From contig JAENWE010000162.1 of assembly GCA_016650185.1 (NCBI GenBank), positions 1 to 11,454 on the forward strand: a stretch of DNA of 11,454 nucleotides. Direction: 5' to 3'. Shown one piece after another: positions 7,601 through 11,454 of this stretch. A program made the translations under genes and the position numbers. Below the pieces are notes generated by a model. It had not been told where the DNA came from. It saw only the letters and a program-made list of their open reading frames with translations, and ran no database searches. Position 1 is the first letter of the stretch. Every line of letters starts with the position of its first letter. Source of the DNA: Vicinamibacteria bacterium (GTDB taxonomy: Bacteria > Acidobacteriota > Vicinamibacteria > Fen-336 > JAGNNV01).

Positions 7601-7648
7601 AAGGCACAAAATGCCCAGGGCCCAGGATGGGGCGGAATGAAAGCGCAT
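4622..7648 (-). CDS. Exported beta-propeller/Y_Y_Y sensor with cytoplasmic GGDEF diguanylate cyclase
   Basis: This 1008-residue protein is a one-component signalling enzyme: an outside-facing sensor joined to a domain that makes cyclic-di-GMP from two GTP. Order of parts: signal peptide (1 to about 25, hydrophobic ALGILCLASPAVLRA); two-component-regulator-type propeller blades (about 40-640), with repeated blocks such as GLLRYDGVSWHLMPLG, SLLVGTQGEGIFQFD and SLWIGTSGGAAHLL; a Y_Y_Y domain (about 671-749, with FRFRLDGQDTDWSLWT and GAYRFRVETRD); one membrane helix (about 755-775); a basic, coiled-coil-like signalling helix (776-801); and a GGDEF domain (802 to about 970). Catalytic residues are present: DPLTGLRNRR, LVDLDHFKQVND and GGEEF at 882-886. 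RTSD at 873-876, exactly five residues before GGEEF, is an intact product-inhibition I-site. No EAL or HD-GYP domain is present. The ligand is unknown; related sensor halves in Bacteroides hybrid two-component systems bind glycans. No clear ribosome binding site precedes the ATG, but the signal peptide supports it. Confidence 0.93.
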   Translation of the reverse strand: MRFHSAPSWALGILCLASPAVLRAAETCAGSPFVNVLKPREIEESAGAIVGPQIFDVAPHPRGFVLMGNNYGLLRYDGVSWHLMPLGRSAVAFSVAVGSDGRIFAGGARTFGEVVEDPTGQLLYQPFESRLPPEDRTFSDVWQTFVTPSGIAYFRSREKLITVQDGKVRALSPAGRFSAAGLANGVLYAHDSGLGLVVVGSDGAEVAVPGGGVFRSARVTAIADGQDGSLLVGTQGEGIFQFDLERGQSHRLGSALSDLNAADILTVRKLDDGQIAVGTLRRGLFLLDRAGGLRLRMDRDTGLPDNAILTLGTSKGSLWIGTSGGAAHLLLPSSVENFDARLGLPGLVESIEQHRGSIYAATSQGVFRMSCRPGFEPVAALSKQSFALLSAGGLLAATADGIYEISDTGARLIRSGRARGLSTSRDADRLWAATQTGAAGLVRQGKRWLADSPLTLSLAERDSEGLSGVEATSVAEDSDGRLWISLVTGRVLSGVPIRREAMLELTDLQVFGEEEGIAPGFAEVAPLKGGVRIGTGTAILRPKAGRLVPDTLFALSLGAGVGAFRIEDAKDGGYWVASAKRPIRLIREKTGGELAIRRTSLLRTPAGSRILDFLEVSDTEVWVGTDDGAYRFNPSTDEQATVTTSALVRRVQSNQTELFAGGANASLEADLPHLSSVRFEVASSSLDDPSRNRFRFRLDGQDTDWSLWTAESLKDYTNLGPGAYRFRVETRDVYGRIGKEAGFSFVVMTPWYRKPLAIMLGVVALLGLFYGALSLRTRSLRKRQRELETIVDQKTSELREASFTDPLTGLRNRRYFAEVIESEVSLAGRPESPALHLFLVDLDHFKQVNDTHGHAAGDAVLRQTASRLKIATRTSDLIFRWGGEEFLIVARGASQLPRNEIANRIVRSMGKDPFEIGDGGRLPKTCSVGFASYPFYVDNPTTVPLDAVIELADLALYRAKQTGRNRAVGISPLSSAPVPGDIWKNEVLENLEKGAVSVEVLEGPPLSE

Positions 7649-7731
7649 GCGGGAAGAATTGGGTTACGAGGGGAGCGGCCAGTCTAGACGTTTCCGACGG
7701 CTCTTTTGTGGAACCTTGCGAGAATAAGTGG
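7649..7731. promoter_or_regulatory. Divergent promoter region, sensor gene and HAD gene
   Basis: These 83 bases separate the two outward-facing genes and must hold at least one promoter if the HAD start at 7732 is right. On the minus strand a -10-like TAGACT lies within CGTCTAGACTGG, about 40 bases before the sensor ATG, without a recognisable -35. On the plus strand TTGTGG and an A/T-richer GAATAAG are present, but the spacing is poor. I see no strong operator-like repeat beyond the short palindrome TCTAGA. Confidence 0.3.
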
Positions 7732-8412
7732 GTGATTGAAACGGTTTTCCTGGACGCGGGCGGCGTTCTGATCCACCCGAACTTCGATCGGGTCGCCCAC
7801 ACTCTCGCGCAGCATGGCGTGAACACGAGTGGAGGAGAGCTGAGCCGGGCCGAACCGCTGGCCAAACGGGACCTCGAGGATCCGGCGTTCATCAAGAGTT
7901 CGGATGACGACAGCCGTGGCCTCGTCTACTTCGCCGCCGTCCTGCGGCGGGCCGGCATTCCGGTCGACGATCATGTACGCGCCGCGCTCAGAGAGCTTCG
8001 CGACTATCACGGGGCGAACAATCTTTGGGAATCCGTGCCTGGAGATCTGCGGCCGTTTCTCGACCGTCTGCGGTCGCGCGGCCTAAGGCGTGTGGTGGTT
8101 TCGAACGCCAACGGCACGCTTCACGCTCATTTCGAGCGCCTCGGCCTGACCCCGTATTTCGATGCGATCTTTGATTCCCACGTCGAGAAGGTGGAGAAGC
8201 CTGACCCGCGTTTTTTCGAGATCGCGCTCGATAGAAGCGCTTCGCGGAAAGAGACCACCGTCCACGTGGGCGACTTCTACGAGATCGACGTCGTGGGCGC
8301 CCGCCGGGCGGGTCTGGAAGCGATTCTGCTCGACCCCGCGAATGTGAACACCGATCGCGATTGCGTCCGGGTTCGATCGCTGGACGAACTGGCCACGCAC
8401 TTTGGAGCCTGA
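7732..8412 (+). CDS. HAD-superfamily hydrolase
   Basis: A 226-residue HAD-family protein, probably a cytoplasmic phosphatase or dehalogenase-like hydrolase acting through an aspartyl-enzyme intermediate. Motif I is FLDAGGVLI with nucleophile Asp8; motif II is VVVSNANG (Ser124); motif III is the Lys of EKPDPRFF (Lys156); motif IV is HVGDFYEIDVVGARRAG (Asp181, Asp186). The cap (about 15-100) is alpha-helical, as in subclass C1. The position two after the nucleophile is Gly instead of the acid/base Asp seen in most phosphatases. I chose GTG 7732 because it places Asp8 at the usual distance from the N-terminus. GTG 7708 would add eight residues, and the upstream ATG at 7597 would run into the divergent sensor gene. 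The substrate cannot be told. Its 3' end meets the MFS gene with a 19-base gap. Confidence 0.88.
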   Translation: MIETVFLDAGGVLIHPNFDRVAHTLAQHGVNTSGGELSRAEPLAKRDLEDPAFIKSSDDDSRGLVYFAAVLRRAGIPVDDHVRAALRELRDYHGANNLWESVPGDLRPFLDRLRSRGLRRVVVSNANGTLHAHFERLGLTPYFDAIFDSHVEKVEKPDPRFFEIALDRSASRKETTVHVGDFYEIDVVGARRAGLEAILLDPANVNTDRDCVRVRSLDELATHFGA

Positions 8413-8437
8413 AAGCGCGGCCGGCGTGAGATCAGGC
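8407..8437. terminator. Inverted repeat spanning the stop codons of two convergent genes
   Basis: GCCTGA (8407-8412, end of the HAD gene) and TCAGGC (8432-8437, end of the MFS gene read from the plus strand) are perfect inverted repeats 19 bases apart, and the space between them (AAGCGCGGCCGGCGTGAGA) is itself GC-rich and partly self-complementary. It may act as a compact bidirectional terminator. However, no U-tract follows, and the match may simply reflect both proteins ending in Ala-stop (GCC TGA). Confidence 0.25.
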
Positions 8438-9649
8438 GGCCTTGCCGGGCTTTGGCAGGCTGAGGCTCAGCCAGAACAGAGCCAGTGAAACAGCGGCGCT
8501 CAAGTAGCCCATGATCGAATAGCCGACCGCGGAGAACACAAAGCCGGAGAGCGCGCTTCCGCCGCCCGCCATGCTGGTCAGGACGAAGTCGTTGATGCTC
8601 TGAATCCGCGCCCGCTCGCCCTGGGACAAGAGGTCCGAGAGAAGGGTCGATCCGCCCACGTAGCAGAAATTCCAGCCGAGTCCGAGCAGGAAGAGGGAGA
8701 CGGCCAGAGGGGTGACGTCCGTGGAGATCGTGGCCAGGAGGCAGGCCACCATTAGCACCATCGCGCCCACCCTGATCAGCGGGCCCCGGCCCCACCGATC
8801 GGCCAGCCGTCCGGAGACCACCGAGAACGCGTACATCCCGAATACGTGCGACGACATGACCGCGGCGATACTGGAAAGCGCATGATGATGATGTGACATG
8901 TGCAGCGACGTGATCACCATCAGCATCACCATGACCAGCTGACCGGTGGCCATGGTCACTCCCGCCACTCGGACCCCATGGTCGCTGAGAATCTCGTGAA
9001 TCTCGCGGATGGCGGCTGCCGGGAGTTCGCTGGCGCGGTGAACCTCGAGGGCGAGATCCCGCGGATCCGGCCGCAACAGAGCGGTCACGACCAGCGATCC
9101 CAGGAGGAAGAAGAAGGCGCTCGCGACGTAAGGTCCGGCCAAGGGGGGCCCGCCCAGCGAAACCGCCAGGTTGGACATCGGAGCCACCAGGACGGGGCCG
9201 ATCACCGCGCCCGCCGTGCCGCCCAGAACGACGGTCGAGATGGCCCGCCCGCGCTCTTGGATGCGATGCACCTCTCCGGCCATGAACCGGGCGAGTTGCA
9301 GAGCCGAGTTCGCCGCACCCATAAGGCTGAGGCCGAGAACGAAGCCTGCGAACGAGTGTCGGACCACGAAGAAGGAGGCGATGGCTGCGCCAACAACCCC
9401 GACCAGAAGTCCGAGCGAAAGCGTCTTGCGCCGTCCTATCGGGTCCATCAATCGACCCCAGAGCAGGGCCGCAAGAGCGCCGCCCGCCCAATAACAGGCG
9501 GTCGGAACCCCGGCGAAAGCGGCCTTGCCCGAAAGCTCCGCGCCCACGATGGGGGTCACGGTTGAGGCGACCAGAAACCCCGCCGAGCCCAAGGCCTGCG
9601 TTCCGAAAAGCGTCCACTTGAGCTTCCGCGCCGCGGCGCTCGTCGGCAT
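8432..9649 (-). CDS. MFS transporter
   Basis: A 405-residue inner-membrane carrier of the major facilitator superfamily with about 12 hydrophobic segments. The loop after helix 2 has the MFS motif A (GRLMDPIGRRK, residues 65-75), repeated in the second half as SGRLADRWGRG (279-289), the expected pseudo-twofold pattern. GGTAGAVIGPVLVAP (143-157) resembles the GP-containing motif C of proton-driven drug efflux carriers, which hints at export rather than uptake, though the substrate is unknown. Just before the second motif A, at about residues 250-256, lies HMSHHHH, a possible metal-sensing or metal-binding patch. The start ATG overlaps the ygfZ stop by one base (TGATG), so the two genes are translationally coupled, with the transporter second. 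Confidence 0.92.
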   Translation of the reverse strand: MPTSAAARKLKWTLFGTQALGSAGFLVASTVTPIVGAELSGKAAFAGVPTACYWAGGALAALLWGRLMDPIGRRKTLSLGLLVGVVGAAIASFFVVRHSFAGFVLGLSLMGAANSALQLARFMAGEVHRIQERGRAISTVVLGGTAGAVIGPVLVAPMSNLAVSLGGPPLAGPYVASAFFFLLGSLVVTALLRPDPRDLALEVHRASELPAAAIREIHEILSDHGVRVAGVTMATGQLVMVMLMVITSLHMSHHHHALSSIAAVMSSHVFGMYAFSVVSGRLADRWGRGPLIRVGAMVLMVACLLATISTDVTPLAVSLFLLGLGWNFCYVGGSTLLSDLLSQGERARIQSINDFVLTSMAGGGSALSGFVFSAVGYSIMGYLSAAVSLALFWLSLSLPKPGKAA

Positions 9650-10626
9650 CAGACTCTGAAGGGGAGGTCGATGACCTCGGCCGTCCTTCCCGCCAGGCTG
9701 ACCTTGGTCCCAGCCTCAGCATGGGACCGATGGAGATAGCCCATGGCGATGGCTCCAAACCGGGGGGACTCACCGACGCTGGTCACGTAACCGATGTCCT
9801 TTCCCTCGGCCTCCTCGACGAGGATTCGACTTCCCGAAACCACCGGCTGAGCGCACGCCAAGCCGCGGAATCTCTTGTTCACGTTGCCGCCTCGACCCTC
9901 GAGTCGGGCCACGACCTCCTGACCGAGATAGCAGCCCTTGGACGGTGAGTGGTACACGTTCAGTTGACCGGTCTCGTGAAGAAGATTTTCCTCTTTCACG
10001 TCGATGCCGTGCCAGGGGATGCCTTCCTCGACACGCAAGGTCTCAAGAGTGGCGGACGGCATGGGTTCACCGAGCGCTTGGCGCAGGTGCTGCTCCACTG
10101 CGCTCGCGGCGATCGGCTCCACATGAAGGGTGAAGCCCTCCGCAGGCAGGTCAGGTCCGCGGCTCGCTCGCAACGCCCCAAAGGAGCCAGCGACGGTGGT
10201 GAAACTATCCTTCTCCGATGGTGGATCGGAGAATCCAAGACCGCGGACAACTTCGAGGGCTTTCACTCCGAATAGACCGAGGACGACGGTGTCGAGCTTC
10301 TCGAAGCGGACGGGCGTCCCGACCTTGTAGTGGGCGAAGGTTGTCATCACGGTGTCGCGGACGTCCCCAGGGAGTTCGCAAATGAGGGCATCGGTTTCAG
10401 CCATCACCCGCATCCACGCGACTTGCTGGCCCTTGAGATTCATCAAGGCGGCGAGGCGAGAGTGCCCGACGCCAAGTCCGCTGATGTCGTTTGACAGCAG
10501 GCTATGAAGGAATTTCACCCTCTGGGGTCCGCCCACCCGGATCACACTCAGCCGATCGAGGGTGATCCAGCCGGCTGCCTCTCGGACGTTCCTGACCGTG
10601 TCTTCAGTTCTCAAGCTCATGAGCAT
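9649..10626 (-). CDS. ygfZ: YgfZ/GcvT-like folate-binding protein, Fe-S cluster maintenance
   Basis: YgfZ is a tetrahydrofolate-binding GcvT-like protein needed for assembly or repair of certain [4Fe-4S] enzymes, such as the radical SAM protein MiaB in E. coli. The 325-residue product (family ~300-360) carries the diagnostic motif KGCYLGQE at residues 230-237 with the essential Cys232, followed by ARLEGRGGNVNKRF, and earlier FLHSLLSND and LRVEEGIPWHGID. This separates it from true glycine-cleavage T protein, which lacks the motif. Two in-frame ATGs, 10626 and 10620, both lack a ribosome binding site (the preceding minus-strand bases are C-rich), so the exact start is open. It shares a one-base overlap with the downstream MFS gene and a 60-base control region with the divergent CDGSH gene. 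Confidence 0.93.
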   Translation of the reverse strand: MLMSLRTEDTVRNVREAAGWITLDRLSVIRVGGPQRVKFLHSLLSNDISGLGVGHSRLAALMNLKGQQVAWMRVMAETDALICELPGDVRDTVMTTFAHYKVGTPVRFEKLDTVVLGLFGVKALEVVRGLGFSDPPSEKDSFTTVAGSFGALRASRGPDLPAEGFTLHVEPIAASAVEQHLRQALGEPMPSATLETLRVEEGIPWHGIDVKEENLLHETGQLNVYHSPSKGCYLGQEVVARLEGRGGNVNKRFRGLACAQPVVSGSRILVEEAEGKDIGYVTSVGESPRFGAIAMGYLHRSHAEAGTKVSLAGRTAEVIDLPFRV

Positions 10627-10638
10627 AAAGGGGGGCGT

Positions 10639-10654
10639 CCGATATCATCATCGG
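10639..10654. promoter_or_regulatory. Inverted repeat in the ygfZ/CDGSH divergent region, possible operator
   Basis: CCGAT and ATCGG form perfect 5-base arms around ATCATC. The element lies in the only 60 bases between the divergent ygfZ and CDGSH genes, 13 bases from the first ygfZ ATG and 33 bases from the CDGSH ATG, where a regulator could act on both. It is shorter than typical Fur or IscR sites and resembles neither closely, so the binding protein is unknown. On the minus strand TTGTTT, 17 bases, TGATAT is a weak promoter-like pair that would overlap it. Confidence 0.3.
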
Positions 10655-10672
10655 CCCCGCACTCAAACAAGC

Positions 10673-10677
10673 AAGGA
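10673..10677 (+). promoter_or_regulatory. Ribosome binding site of the CDGSH gene
   Basis: AAGGA lies nine bases before the ATG at 10687, a good Shine-Dalgarno. It selects this ATG over longer open-frame starts, which would run back into ygfZ. Confidence 0.6.
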
Positions 10678-10686
10678 AACTCACAC

Positions 10687-10920
10687 ATGGCCGCCACCAG
10701 GATCATCGTCAAGAACAACGGTTCCATACGAGTCGAGGGCGACTTCGAAATCGTCGACGAAACCGGAAAGAGCTTTGATCTCGCCGGCCGCGCGGCCATC
10801 GGGCTGTGCCGCTGTGGGCAGTCCGCCAACAAGCCGTTTTGCGATGGTTCGCATGCGCGCTGCGGCTTCGCCTCCGCGATTGAGGCTCGCGCCCTGCCCC
10901 CCATGAAGCCGCAGGCGTAG
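10687..10920 (+). CDS. CDGSH iron-sulfur domain protein
   Basis: A 77-residue protein of the mitoNEET/CISD-like CDGSH family, which binds a redox-active [2Fe-2S] cluster through three cysteines and one histidine. The signature is complete: CRCGQSANKPFCDGSH, with ligands Cys41, Cys43, Cys52 and His56. The N-terminal half (IIVKNNGSIRVEGDFEIVD) is the strand-rich segment common in bacterial single-CDGSH proteins, and no signal peptide or membrane anchor is visible, so it should be cytoplasmic. An extra Cys59 follows the motif. The start is fixed by AAGGA at 10673-10677; a longer frame from 10504 is a shadow over ygfZ. It diverges from ygfZ, another Fe-S-linked gene. Proposed roles for the family are cluster transfer or electron carriage; the specific partner is unknown. 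Confidence 0.93.
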   Translation: MAATRIIVKNNGSIRVEGDFEIVDETGKSFDLAGRAAIGLCRCGQSANKPFCDGSHARCGFASAIEARALPPMKPQA

Positions 10921-10959
10921 AGGAAGCCAAGGTTTGTCACCGGCCCCTTCCCTTTTCGT

Positions 10960-11454
10960 TCAGAGGTCGATGTGGGTGTCCAGCAAGTCCAGAAGTCCCG
11001 CGGGAGTTTCGGCGACCAGGATTCGTGAGCGCGCCTTCGCCGGGACGAACCCCTCGCGCACCGCGTGTTCGATCAGGCCGAGGAGGGGGTCGAAGTAGCC
11101 CGCCACGTTCAGCAGGCCCACCGGCTTGCCGTGGAGCCCGATCTGGTTCCAGGTCAGGATTTCGAACAGTTCGTCGAACGTGCCCAGCCCGCCGGGCAGG
11201 GCGATGAAGCCGTCGGCGAGGTTCGCCATCAGCTGCTTGCGCTCGTGCATGGTGTCGACCACTCTCAGTTCGACCTCGTGGTACGCCCGTTCGGCGGTGT
11301 TGAGGTGGTCGGGGATCACCCCGATCACGCGTCCGCCCGCGGCCATGGCGGCCCGGGCGAGTTCACCCATGAGGCCGATTCCGCCCCCGCCATAGACCAG
11401 GGTGCGATTGGAACCGCCGATGAGACGGCCGGTTTCCTGTGCGGCCCGCGCGAA
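10960..11454 (-). CDS. LOG family protein (TIGR00730-type phosphoribohydrolase), 5' end cut by window edge
   Basis: The LOG (LONELY GUY) family is a Rossmann-fold group whose characterised members hydrolyse nucleoside 5'-monophosphates, including cytokinin ribotides, to free base and ribose 5-phosphate. Reading in from the right edge, 164 residues are visible, beginning with FARAAQETGRLIGG and LVYGGGGIGLMG, then GVIPDHL, HERKQLM, and the hallmark PGGLGTFDE with its catalytic Glu, followed by NQIGLHGKPVGLLN. Only about 20 N-terminal residues are missing. The ATG at 11370 is internal, since the conserved VYGGGGIGLMG lies upstream of it. It converges on the CDGSH gene with a 39-base gap that shows no clear terminator. 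The physiological substrate in this organism is not evident. Confidence 0.93.
   Translation of the reverse strand, partial: FARAAQETGRLIGGSNRTLVYGGGGIGLMGELARAAMAAGGRVIGVIPDHLNTAERAYHEVELRVVDTMHERKQLMANLADGFIALPGGLGTFDELFEILTWNQIGLHGKPVGLLNVAGYFDPLLGLIEHAVREGFVPAKARSRILVAETPAGLLDLLDTHIDL

Noticed and set aside
8277..9773. 498-codon minus-strand open frame over the HAD, MFS and ygfZ genes
   Set aside because: It is out of frame with two clear genes and antisense to a third; composition is Arg/Ser/Gly-rich shadow, with no motif.

Overview
The window is a GC-rich (roughly 62-65 %) bacterial chromosomal segment made almost entirely of housekeeping genes. It has short intergenic gaps and overlapping stop/start codons. 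I see no transposases, phage genes, CRISPR arrays, tRNA or rRNA genes. A GatCAB-type amidotransferase, a 2-oxoacid dehydrogenase E2 with very long Pro/Ala linkers, a DUF2752 membrane protein and a beta-propeller/Y_Y_Y/GGDEF sensor together suggest a Gram-negative soil or sediment lineage such as Acidobacteriota or a neighbouring phylum. That placement is an inference with low confidence.

Layout, left to right. (1) 1-1597, minus strand: gatC then gatA (gatA cut by the left edge), overlapping by 4 bases, two subunits of the Glu/Asp-tRNA amidotransferase. (2) 1623-2051, plus strand: a DUF2752 membrane protein divergent from gatC, whose start codon lies only 25 bases from that of gatC. (3) 2141-4372, minus strand: the lipoylated E2 subunit of a 2-oxoacid dehydrogenase (likely 2-oxoglutarate), followed by lipB, the octanoyltransferase that starts lipoylation of such proteins. 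(4) 4480-7648, minus strand: a large exported sensor with a cytoplasmic diguanylate cyclase domain, followed by a possible 37-residue ORF. (5) 7732-8412, plus strand: a HAD-family hydrolase, divergent from the sensor and convergent with the next pair. (6) 8432-10626, minus strand: ygfZ (Fe-S cluster maintenance) and an MFS transporter, overlapping by one base. (7) 10687-10920, plus strand: a CDGSH [2Fe-2S] protein divergent from ygfZ. (8) 10960-11454, minus strand: a LOG-family phosphoribohydrolase cut at its 5' end by the right edge.

Two functional themes recur. Lipoate: E2 and lipB put a lipoyl acceptor next to the enzyme that modifies it. Iron-sulfur: ygfZ and the CDGSH protein diverge from one 60-base intergenic stretch that contains an inverted repeat.

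I found no convincing new multi-gene system. The strangest point is lipB: its conserved N-terminus is open back to the in-frame TAA of E2, yet no ATG, GTG or TTG lies in any frame upstream of the conserved N-terminal core, so its start is either non-canonical or hidden by a sequence error. Other points worth checking are the orphan cyclic-di-GMP sensor, the His cluster in the MFS protein, the altered HAD motif I and the shared ygfZ/CDGSH control region.
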